Shown here in pieces: positions 1-10,363 of a stretch of DNA of 64,000 bases. Numbering within the stretch: position 1 is the first letter of the stretch; each line of letters begins with the position of its first letter. A program made the position numbers and the translations under genes. The notes under the pieces were generated by a model, which was not told the origin of the DNA, searched no databases, and saw only the letters and a program-made list of their open reading frames with translations. Origin of the DNA: JAPSGM01 sp963777045 (lineage in GTDB: Bacteria; Chloroflexota; Limnocylindria; QHBO01); assembly GCA_963777045.1 (NCBI GenBank), contig CAVZPD010000022.1:1-64000 (forward strand), written 5' to 3'.

Positions 1-298
1 CCCCGCCGACGGAGGCGTGAGGACCGAGTTCGACGGTCCCGGTGAACACGGTCAGATCACCATCGAGGCGCCCGCCCAGCCGCAGGTCACCGCCCAGGAC
101 GAAGGCCGACCCGGTGATCGTCGCCCCCTCCGAGATGTCGAAGCGACCATCGAGCATGACCACGTGACCGTCGATGACGGTGCCGGACTCGAGCTCATGG
201 CGTCCGCCGGTGATGAGGCTCCCGCCGATACGGCCCTCCGCAACGCACCCGCTCAGCAGCAGGGCGAAGACGGCCAGGACCAGCCACCGCGAAGGCGT
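1..298 (-). CDS. Surface lipoprotein with polymer-forming repeats (partial, no clean start)
   Basis: The frame reads a lipoprotein signal (RWLVLAVFALLLSGC) followed by short glycine-rich beta-repeats (GSLITGG, GTVIDGHVVMLDGRF, GSAFVLGGDLRLGGRL) of the bactofilin/polymer-forming type, and runs off the left edge. The lipobox LLSGC predicts lipid anchoring outside the membrane. No ATG, GTG or TTG lies between the upstream stop at 299-301 and the lipobox in this frame. A GTG overlapping that stop (300-302) is one base out of frame, so a one-base deletion just after it is the likely explanation. It is the last visible gene of the operon running from 4506 downwards. Exact function unknown. Confidence 0.6.
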
Positions 299-1565
299 TC
301 ACGGCTGCGCGGCCCCCCATCGGCGCGGTCGCAGCCACCAGACCAGCAGCAGCGCGACCAGCCCCAGCAGCGCGATGGCCGCCACCCAGCTGAGGTGGCG
401 ATCCAGCGACAGGGCGCTGCCCCACCAGATGGCGACCGCCGAGCTGAGGAAGGTGGCCGTCCAGGCCGAGAGGGCGACGCCGATGGCGGCGTTGACGGTG
501 ATCGTGCGCGGCGTCGAGAGGTCCGCCCAGATGGCGAAGTTGACGACGGTGTAGAGACTGACGCCGATGGCGTACAGCGCCGGCAGCCCCAGTGCGCCCG
601 AATCGGCGCCGGGAAGGAAGCGAGCATCCCAGACGTAGGTCAGCTGCACCAGCGCGAAGATGGCGAAGATCCACGCGAACAGCGGGCGCTCGTCGAGCTC
701 CGAGTACAGGATGCCGGCAGCCATGGCGCCGATGACGTGCGCGCCCGCGATCGTCACCCGCGGCTCGAGATCGAGCGACTGCCACGAACCCGCCACGATC
801 TCCGGCGTGGCGACCATGCGCAGGAAGCCGAGGCTGTCGACGAAGTAGATGGCGAACATCACCCCCACCGCGACCAGCAGCCGGCGCGGGAATCGGCCCC
901 CGTGGGGAGACAGGAAGCGACCGCGGCCGAAGGCCGGATCGCGATGCTGCTCGCTGAACTGCTGCAACGGTCCGCGGAGCGGCAGGAATGCCACGGCGGC
1001 GAGGCCCACGGCTCCGAGCAGGACCGGCCACCGCAGCAGCCCAGCGAACGTCGCCATGCTCCAGCTTCCCGGCAGCAGGGTGGCAGCCGCGTAGGCCGTG
1101 GCCGTGATGAGGGCCGCGACGTAGCCACGCCAGCGCACCGGCACCAGGTCGACCACCAATCCGAATGAGGCGGGGACGCCAATTCCCAAGCGCAATCGCC
1201 GCCACCAGCACCCAGGCCCAGTAGCCGACCGCGCTCTGCACGAGGCCGATGGTCATGACCAGCAGGGCGTGCGTCCCGGTCGAGGCCACCACGATCCGCA
1301 GCTTGGTGCGGAACGAGCGGCTCCAGCCGAGACGTGCCATCAGGACGCCCGTGCCGAGCGCCACGGCCGTGGTGACGATGGCCAGTGCCGCCATGGCGAC
1401 GGCCACCTGGTCACGTCCCAGGCCGATCTCGACCCCCAGATCGGGCAGCCCCAGCTGGATGAGCGTGATGTTGTAGGCGTAGCCGGCGGCCATGAGCCCG
1501 ATGAAAGCGCTGGCTCCCAGCAACCTGATGCTGCGCCGGCGGACGTTCGCTCCCTCCGCGTTCAC
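299..1565 (-). CDS. Major facilitator superfamily transporter (frameshifted)
   Basis: A twelve-helix-type permease of about 420 residues, split by one frameshift. The N-terminal part (from the GTG at 1565, with hydrophobic stretches such as ASAFIGLMAAGYAYNITLIQ) is read in one frame to about 1195. The rest (GVPASFGLVVDLVPVRWRGY onward, ending WWLRPRRWGAAQP) is in the next frame. The two halves join naturally near the GCTTGGGAATTGG run, so one extra base there explains the break. The GTG start overlaps the stop of the upstream CPBP gene (GTGA). Substrate cannot be read from sequence. The break is probably a sequencing error rather than gene death, because both halves are otherwise intact. Confidence 0.8.
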
Positions 1566-2242
1566 GACGGCAGGAAGAACAGCGCGTTCCGCAGCCCGGA
1601 GCTGTCGGTCACGATGTGCGACAGCAGAGGCAGCCGCAGCGACCCGGTGCGGTGGGCGACCCAGCCCCAGCAGAGGCCGATGATCACGGAACCTAGCGTG
1701 AAGCCGAGCGGGCTGGCACCGGGATGGATGACCTGCGGCGCCAGGTGCCAGAGCCCGAAGCCGATGGACGGATAGGCCACGCCGAGGCGCCAGTCATCGG
1801 GCCAGTAGCTGACGAAGACGCCGCGCCACAGCAGCTCCTCCATGGTCGCGTTGACCACCCCGACCAGCAGGGCGACGGTGCCCATGGCCAGCGTGGCGCT
1901 GCCGAGCTCGGGTAAGAAGCGCGTCGTGATGGCACCCAGCGGCGGGAAGAGGAGCAGCAGGGCCACCAGCCACCAGCGCCGACCGAGCCGCGGCCGTCGA
2001 TCCGCGAAGAGGTGACGGATCCGCGCCGGGCCGAGCAGGAAGATCGGCACCGCCAGGCACCAGACACCCCAGTACACGAGGAAGCCGATCAGGTATCCAG
2101 GCACTGGCCCGAACAGGCGGTTCGACAGGTAGAACGTCCCGGCCATGGTCACCGGGACCGCGGCCGGGATGACGAGCGCGAGTGCCTGCCTGCCGTTCGT
2201 CGCGTTGCCGGCAGGCAGGGCGTACTCGATGCGGCTGACCAT
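1562..2242 (-). CDS. CPBP family intramembrane metalloprotease
   Basis: A 226-residue multipass membrane protein with the CPBP (CAAX protease and bacteriocin-processing) motifs: EELLWRG at 135-141, FGLWHL with His166, and the third histidine in LPLLSHIV (His209). In this family these residues bind the catalytic metal within the membrane; members cleave prenylated or secreted peptides, or act in bacteriocin immunity. About six to eight hydrophobic helices are visible. It starts 9 bp after the stop of the preceding membrane protein and overlaps the MFS gene by GTGA, so all are probably co-transcribed. All key residues are present, so it should be active. Its substrate is unknown. Confidence 0.88.
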   Translation of the reverse strand: MVSRIEYALPAGNATNGRQALALVIPAAVPVTMAGTFYLSNRLFGPVPGYLIGFLVYWGVWCLAVPIFLLGPARIRHLFADRRPRLGRRWWLVALLLLFPPLGAITTRFLPELGSATLAMGTVALLVGVVNATMEELLWRGVFVSYWPDDWRLGVAYPSIGFGLWHLAPQVIHPGASPLGFTLGSVIIGLCWGWVAHRTGSLRLPLLSHIVTDSSGLRNALFFLPS

Positions 2243-2251
2243 CGGTCCCGA

Positions 2252-2962
2252 TCAGCCGACCCCGTGGGCGACCGCAGACGCCGGTCGCGGATGAGGTGGC
2301 AGCTCGGTGCCATGCGTGATGGCCGCGACGTGCATGATCACGTGCCCGATCACCGGCGCCAGAACGCTGCCGGTGACCAGGAAGGCGACCGTGAGCAGGC
2401 CACAGGCGAGCGTTATGGGCAGCAGCGTTCGGTTGCGGTACTCCCAGTAGCCCAGGTGGTGCACGACGATGACGACGACGCTGGCGGTCAGCGGCAGGAC
2501 CCAGGGCGCCGCATCGGCCCAGAACCCGGACAGATCGGCGGCGTGGAGCGCCTGCCAGGCGATGAAGGCTGGCAGCGCCGACAGCAGGATGCCCTCGGCG
2601 GTGCCGTAGATGAGGCCCTCCCACGCGAACGCCACGCGCTCCTCCCGCCCGTGGCGATGCAGCGTGGCTGGCATCCGCGTCATGGCCGCCGCGGTGATTG
2701 CGCCCACCAGCACCCCGGCCAGCAGTCCCCAGCCCCAGCCTGCGGCGAGCGTCGCGCCGAGGCCGATCCCGACCCAGACGAGGTAGCCGCCAGCCAGGCC
2801 GGCCGTCACCACCGCCAGCACGACGATGTACGGTCCGCGCGCCAGGCGGAGGCGGTTGCCCGCCAGCCAGCTGACCGCGAAGCTCATCGCTATGACGCCG
2901 ATGAGCCACCAGACCGATCCGCTCCATTCCATGGCCCCGTTTGGCACAGGCACGGGTGTCAC
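2252..2962 (-). CDS. Multipass membrane protein, possibly a divergent CPBP-like protease
   Basis: A 236-residue protein with six to seven hydrophobic helices. The start is the GTG overlapping the stop of the upstream hydrolase (GTGA). I do not recognise a named family with confidence. The arrangement of polar motifs in the membrane core (EGLIYGTAEGILLS, then HHLGYWEYRN, then GHVIMHVAAITHG) resembles the Glu/His/His layout of CPBP proteases, but the EExxxR signature is not conserved, so this is only a suggestion. Tight packing between the hydrolase and a true CPBP protease suggests a shared job. Confidence 0.7.
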   Translation of the reverse strand: MTPVPVPNGAMEWSGSVWWLIGVIAMSFAVSWLAGNRLRLARGPYIVVLAVVTAGLAGGYLVWVGIGLGATLAAGWGWGLLAGVLVGAITAAAMTRMPATLHRHGREERVAFAWEGLIYGTAEGILLSALPAFIAWQALHAADLSGFWADAAPWVLPLTASVVVIVVHHLGYWEYRNRTLLPITLACGLLTVAFLVTGSVLAPVIGHVIMHVAAITHGTELPPHPRPASAVAHGVG

Positions 2963-4506
2963 TCTCCTTCGTAGGTCGCCGGCACGATCTCCTCGTTCAT
3001 CAGCCGCAGGAAGGCATCGGCCTCCTCGAAGACGACCGAGTGTCCGGCATCGGCGTAGGTGATCATCTGCTTGGAGGGTGCCTGCAGCTGGGCGAACCAC
3101 TCCTGGGCAAGCTCGCGCCGGCCGCGCAGCTCGTTCGCGCCGTCGAGCACGTAGACCGGGACCTCCAGCGCGGTCACATCGGTCCGGAAGTCGATCTGCT
3201 GCAGCTGCGGGTACATCAGCGAGAACATGTCGACCAGGCCGCGGATGACGTTGGCCTTGTCGACGAAGCTGTACTCGCTGGCGAGGACGCCGTAGGGGCC
3301 GATACCCGACGCCTCGCCGCGCTGCTGGTAGGCCGCCGGGGGGCTGTACTCCGTCTCGATCAGCGGATAGTTGCCCATCACCAGGCTGTTGGCCCAGGGC
3401 ATGTCGCGGTAGGGCGGCTCGCCGAGCGTCAGCACCTGGTCGTACAGCTCGCCGTTGCCGGTCCGGTCGGCGTAGGCCAGCAGGTCGCGCCAGATGATCT
3501 GGTCGGTCACGCGCTGGCTCACCATCTGTCCCGAGCCGATGTAGGCGTGGTAGAGCTCGGGATGCTCCTGCACCGCCAGGACGCCCAGCGTCGTGCCCCA
3601 CGACTCGCCGAGGAGGTAGATCTTCTCCTCGTCGAAGCGCTCGCGGAGGTAGTTGGCCAGCTGCGTCGTGTCGGCGACGGCCTGCTCGAGGGTGAGGTCG
3701 GCGGTGGGATCCAGCGCGCCGTACGACGTGCCGGTGCCGCGCTGGTCCCAGACCACCACGACGTAGTCGGCGACCAGGGGCTCGAGCAGGACGCGGGCGT
3801 AGGCGAGGTCGGTCTGCCCGGGGCCACCGGACAGGTAGAGCAGCACGGGATTGTCCGGGTTCGCGGCGCGAACCGAGATGGCCTGCTCCGTGCCGCCCAG
3901 CTCGACCTTCGTCAGCTCGGCGATGCTGCCCGGCACCGGCTGCCCACCGGCGCCCAGCACTGGCGGCGTCGAGGCGGGCCAGGCCACCAGGGCCGCCAGG
4001 CCGATGACCGCGGCCGTCAGCACGCCGGTCGGCAGCAGGGACCAGCCCACGCGACGGTGCGCCAGTGCGAGGCCGATGCTCACGCCGACGGCCATCGGGA
4101 AGAGCGCCAGCAGCCCGTGGAAGCCGCGGCCGACGACGAGGGCGATGATCCCGTACGGGTTGTCGAGACGGAACCCGTCGAGGCTGGCCCCGGCAATGCC
4201 GATGCGCGACAGCTCGTAGGCCGCGATGTAGGCGAGCGGCACCAGGATGACGGCCCATCGCGAGCGCATCAGGTAGCCGGCGATGACGCCGATGCCGATC
4301 GATACGCCGATGACCGCAAGCCCCTGGCTGCCGGTGACGGGTCCGCGGGGCATGAAGATGCTGCTGACCAGTGCGGTCAGCGCGCCGAGCAGGACCGCCG
4401 CGGCGGCGGGCGCCCAGCGGCTCGAGAGGCCGAGCCTGAGACCCAGCGTCGCCGGTGAACTGGAGGATAGGTGGCGGAGTGTCCCGCCATGTTCAGCGGA
4501 TGCCAT
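2959..4506 (-). CDS. Membrane-anchored alpha/beta hydrolase (prolyl-aminopeptidase-like)
   Basis: The first ~180 residues of 515 form about five membrane helices. The remainder is an alpha/beta hydrolase with the GGPG oxyanion loop at 227-230, DQRGTGTS after strand four, the nucleophile elbow GESWGT (Ser302), an acid in VLDGANELRG and a histidine in DAGHSVVF near the end. This layout matches the proline iminopeptidase branch (S33). The sequence shows a membrane-tethered peptidase or esterase; which face of the membrane it works on is not obvious. The ATG at 4506 is preceded by GAGGGG about eight bases upstream. It heads the operon of CPBP-type genes and the MFS transporter. Confidence 0.85.
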   Translation of the reverse strand: MASAEHGGTLRHLSSSSPATLGLRLGLSSRWAPAAAAVLLGALTALVSSIFMPRGPVTGSQGLAVIGVSIGIGVIAGYLMRSRWAVILVPLAYIAAYELSRIGIAGASLDGFRLDNPYGIIALVVGRGFHGLLALFPMAVGVSIGLALAHRRVGWSLLPTGVLTAAVIGLAALVAWPASTPPVLGAGGQPVPGSIAELTKVELGGTEQAISVRAANPDNPVLLYLSGGPGQTDLAYARVLLEPLVADYVVVVWDQRGTGTSYGALDPTADLTLEQAVADTTQLANYLRERFDEEKIYLLGESWGTTLGVLAVQEHPELYHAYIGSGQMVSQRVTDQIIWRDLLAYADRTGNGELYDQVLTLGEPPYRDMPWANSLVMGNYPLIETEYSPPAAYQQRGEASGIGPYGVLASEYSFVDKANVIRGLVDMFSLMYPQLQQIDFRTDVTALEVPVYVLDGANELRGRRELAQEWFAQLQAPSKQMITYADAGHSVVFEEADAFLRLMNEEIVPATYEGE

Positions 4507-4713
4507 GGAATAGACCCCTCATTGTTGAGCGTTTCAGTGCATTGGGACGGGGGAGGCTCGTCCGGGTCGGTGGGGGGTTCACGGCGAGCCCCATGCGAGT
4601 GTTCACCACCAACCTTGACGGAGCGTTCCCGCCATGCCGAGGGCCAGTCGGACCCCGTCGCGTGCGCCGTGTGTCACCTCTCACCGGTGGGACCTGGCGG
4701 GACGACCAGTCGC

Positions 4714-5487
4714 TCAGAGGGAGGCGACGAGGACCAGGATCGGCAGCGAGGCGTCGAGCAGTGCGTGACCGATGACCAGGTACGGCAGCGTCGTCGGACG
4801 CCGGTGCACCACGAACCCCAGCCACAGCGCGAACGGCAGGAACATCAGCGCGCGCCACACGATGAAGCGCCAGTCAAAAAGGAGTGGCAGCACCACGTGC
4901 TGGGTCGACAGAACGAGTGCGGGCACCAACATTGCGCGCCACCGCCATCCATGGAGCGCGGCGAGTCGCGGCATCACGTAGCCGAAGTAGGTCGGTAGCT
5001 CGGCGAGGGCGTGGATGACGGGGAAGGCCACCACCAGGGTTGCGGCGGCGACGACGGGGAGCGGCCGGAAGCTCAGGTCGGCACCCGCCTGCGCCGATCC
5101 CCATACGACGTTGCCAACGAGCAGGTTGGGCACGATGGACACCGGTCCGGCGACGACGAGCGCCAGCGCGACCCACTTCAGGTCGGTGGCCCGGCCGAGC
5201 GTCGAGAGCCGGTACAGGTCGCGCAGCCGCCTGCCCTCGCGGTGAAGAAGGACGCGCACCACGGCGAGGTTGACGGCACTGACGGCGGCGAACCATGCCA
5301 GCCACCAGTCGGCCGCCGCACGCCACGGATTCCCGGCGCCCGCGACCAGGAAGCCAATGGCGACGACTGTCTGGAAGGTGACGGCAAGGCCGATGCGCAG
5401 GAAGAGCACCGACCAGACGGCCGCAACACCGACGCCTGCGCGCTCCTCCGTATGGCCTGATCCGATCCGTGCGGCAATCACGCTCAC
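4714..5487 (-). CDS. CPBP-like membrane protein
   Basis: About 257 residues with seven or eight hydrophobic helices. The core carries HALAELPTYFGYVMPRL, then TQHVVLPLL, then IGHALLDASLP, matching the Glu/His/His motif order of CPBP intramembrane proteases. The first motif lacks the usual double glutamate, so activity is uncertain. The GTG at 5487 is chosen because the open frame upstream of it looks non-coding and low in hydrophobics; starts further up to 5646 cannot be excluded. It lies 207 bp upstream of the hydrolase operon on the same strand, in a gap where I see nothing else. This makes it the second clear CPBP-like gene within 4 kb. Confidence 0.72.
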   Translation of the reverse strand: MSVIAARIGSGHTEERAGVGVAAVWSVLFLRIGLAVTFQTVVAIGFLVAGAGNPWRAAADWWLAWFAAVSAVNLAVVRVLLHREGRRLRDLYRLSTLGRATDLKWVALALVVAGPVSIVPNLLVGNVVWGSAQAGADLSFRPLPVVAAATLVVAFPVIHALAELPTYFGYVMPRLAALHGWRWRAMLVPALVLSTQHVVLPLLFDWRFIVWRALMFLPFALWLGFVVHRRPTTLPYLVIGHALLDASLPILVLVASL

Positions 5488-5696
5488 CCGCTCATCCTGG
5501 GGCGTCTCATCCCGCGCCGACGAGAGTCGTTCGGCAGGCTGTGACGCACCGTTCGGCACGGGGCGGGCGCGCCACGCCGGCCGCCATCTTCGGTGTGGGA
5601 ATGCGGCGTGAGCTTCGCCATCCGGTGACGGACGGCCCCTCTCCACCGGCCACGTGGCCGTTGCTGTGGCCCAAGGTAGCGGGCATCGTGTTCCGT

Positions 5697-6642
5697 ATGA
5701 ACAATCGCAACCTCAGCGCCGCAGCGCTGCTCGGCGTCATCGCCGTCCTTGCCGGCGGTGGCCGCCGGTCTCGGCGTCTTCGCGCGTGGCGACGGCTCGT
5801 ACGAGACGGTCACCAGCGCTCGCGGGGTCACCTACCAGATGGCGACCGGTGGGGTCTATGCCTACAACTCGCAGCGCGTGGTGGCCGAGGGCGTCGGCTG
5901 GGACGTCGTCACGCTCTTCCTCGCGGTTCCAGCGCTGCTGCTGACCCTGCCCTTCGTGGCACGTCGTTCGTTCACTGGCCGGTTGGTGGCCATCGGGCTG
6001 CTGGGCTACTTCGTGTATCAGTACCTGGAATACGCGGTCACCTGGGCTTTCGGGCCGCTCTTCCCGCTCTTCATCGCGATCTACGCCGCCGGCCTGGCCG
6101 GTATCGTCTGGCTGGGCGCCGGCATTGCGCACGACGGTCTTCGCGACCGCTTCGCGGACCGATTCCCGCGCCGTTCTTACGCCCTGGTGACCGCAGGCAT
6201 GGCGGTGCTGCTGACACTGATGTGGGCAGGTCGGATCGCAACGGGGCTGACCGGTGACCTTGAAGCCGCCGCCCTGTCGGGCGAGACGACCATGGTCGTG
6301 CAGGCGCTCGACCTCGGGCTCGTGGTACCGACGGCCTTGTTCATCGCGGTGCTGGCCTGGCGACGCAGCCCCATCGGCTACGTGCTGGGAGCAATCTGGA
6401 TCGTCACATCCATCGGCATGTCGACGGCGATCGTGGGGATGCTGGTCGCCGCCGGGTTCGTGGAGGGCGCCTTCGAGGCGCCGCCGATCATCATCTTCGG
6501 GGCCTACCTGGCCGCTTCACTCGGCCTGGCGGGGATGATCTACCTGCGCGCTGCGAAGGACCCAGCGGCGGATTCGCGATTGCGGACCGCGGCTGCATCG
6601 GACGTATCGTCGGACGCATCAATGACCGCGAGGACAACCTGA
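5697..6642 (+). CDS. Six- to seven-helix membrane protein of unknown function (frameshifted near start)
   Basis: The ATG at 5697 opens MNNRNLSAAALLGVIAVLAG, clearly a first membrane helix. After about 20 codons the frame breaks in the run GGCGGTGGCCGCCGG and continues as VAAGLGVFARGDGSYETV in the next frame to 6642 (about 314 residues in all). The remainder has well-defined helices (VVTLFLAVPALLLTLPF, LLGYFVYQYLEYAVTWAFG, IVGMLVAAGFV) and a polar alanine/serine-rich tail. I recognise no family. It is divergent from the CPBP-like gene, and the 209-bp gap between them presumably holds both promoters. Confidence 0.7.
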
Positions 6643-6781
6643 CGACAACGGGTCGCACGTCTGCTGACCGGGCTCGCTAGGGTGGATCAGTGCCGACAGG
6701 GTCCCGTCGGACAGCGCAGCGGACGGAGACCCGTGGGACTGACCGCGCCCGCAGGCCCCCGACCGGTGGTTTCGCGCGGCG

Positions 6782-9227
<2,446 letters not shown>

Positions 9228-9237
9228 ACTGCGCGGG

Positions 9238-10089
9238 ATGAACATGTTCGAGGCGCTGGAGCGCATCAACGCGCGACCTGCGCCCTTCAGCGAGCTCACC
9301 ATCAAGCAGCTGTGGGCCGATCCGCACATCTCCGAGCAGATGCTGCGCTACCACCTCGATCCCTCGGTGGAGGCGGCCTCGCGTCGCCCGGAGTTCATGG
9401 ACCGATCCGCAGCCTGGATCGCCGAGCGGTTCGCGCTCGGCCCGGGAAAGCGGGTGGTCGATCTCGGCTGCGGCCCCGGCCTCTACGCCAGCCGCCTGGC
9501 ACGTTCCGGAGCGGCGGTCACCGGCGTCGACTTCTCCCCGCGCTCGATTGCCTACGCGCGGCGGGCAGCCGTCGAGGCGGGGGGATCGGTCGAGTACGTG
9601 GAGGCCGACTACCTGGATTGGGCGCCCGAGCATCGGTACGACCTGGTCCTGATGATCTACCACGACTACGCCGCCCTGGGGCCGGAGCAGCGCCGGCAGC
9701 TCCTCGACGGCGTGCGCGCGATGCTCGAGCCGGATGGCGCCTTCCTGTTCGACGTGCCCTCGCTGTCCGCCCTGGCCGACCTCGAGGAGGCGACCGCCTA
9801 CGCGCCGATGCTCATGGACGGCTTCTGGTCGTCCGAGCCGTACTACGGTTTCCTGAACACCTTCCGCTACGCCGATGAACGGGTCTCCGTGGACCGATAC
9901 GAGATCGTGGAGGCTCGCCGGACGCGGACGTTCTACAACTGGCTGCAGTACTTCGACCCCGATAGCCTGGCTGCCGAGCTGGCGGCCAGCGGCTTCGCCG
10001 TCGACGAGCTGGTGGGGGACGTCGCGGGCGCCGCGCTCGATCCCGGCTCGCACGAACTTGCCACGGTGGCGAGACCGGTGCGGCGCTGA
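9238..10089 (+). CDS. Class I SAM-dependent methyltransferase
   Basis: A 283-residue protein with SAM-binding motif I VVDLGCGPGLY at 73-83, the acidic residue ending strand two in VTGVDFSPRS (Asp99) and a post-motif strand DLVLMIYHDY. The C-terminal half (YNWLQYFDPDSLAAEL) resembles small-molecule methyltransferases with a substrate-binding lid. No substrate-specific motif is recognised. It is divergent from the UvrA-like gene, with only about 10 bp between the start regions, so the two promoters must overlap the coding ends. Confidence 0.85.
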   Translation: MNMFEALERINARPAPFSELTIKQLWADPHISEQMLRYHLDPSVEAASRRPEFMDRSAAWIAERFALGPGKRVVDLGCGPGLYASRLARSGAAVTGVDFSPRSIAYARRAAVEAGGSVEYVEADYLDWAPEHRYDLVLMIYHDYAALGPEQRRQLLDGVRAMLEPDGAFLFDVPSLSALADLEEATAYAPMLMDGFWSSEPYYGFLNTFRYADERVSVDRYEIVEARRTRTFYNWLQYFDPDSLAAELAASGFAVDELVGDVAGAALDPGSHELATVARPVRR

Positions 10090-10161
10090 GACGCTGGCAC
10101 CGAACGCGCGGGGCAGAGGCTCGCGACCCGCGCCGCGCCACGGCGAATCGCCGGGGGAATT

Positions 10162-10233
10162 GGAGAGCGGCCCGGAGAGTGTCCGTTCAACCGCGCCGGG
10201 GGGAGAAGCGCGATGCCGGGATCCGGGGGCCGC
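10162..10233. repeat. 72-bp perfect direct repeat, copy 1
   Basis: Positions 10162-10233 are identical to 13038-13109 and in the same orientation. This copy lies about 130 bp beyond the stop of the P-type ATPase gene, in the 274-bp gap before the methyltransferase end. Partial similarity continues past the identical block (AGTGTA then CCTGCAAG in both). Its ends can pair (GCGGCCC with GGGCCGC), so it may fold. No gene starts just downstream of it on either strand. Confidence 0.9.
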
Positions 10234-10363
10234 GGAGAGAGTGTAGCCGGTCCTGCAAGCGGCGCCATCGCGCCGGTTGAAGGCGCGCGGCGACGGCAAA
10301 CCACAGTGGTCGGTGGATCCGGGCCAGCGGCCACCAGTAGCTTGACGGGCCGGTCGCGGCCCC

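Noticed and set aside
17..1168. 383-codon plus-strand frame at the left edge
   Set aside because: It is antisense to the MFS and lipoprotein genes, very rich in Arg/Gln/Asp/Glu, without any domain signal.
6693..6710. Hairpin CCGAC..GTCGG between convergent genes as a terminator
   Set aside because: No T-run on either side, short stem, and a loop that is itself GGGTCCC.
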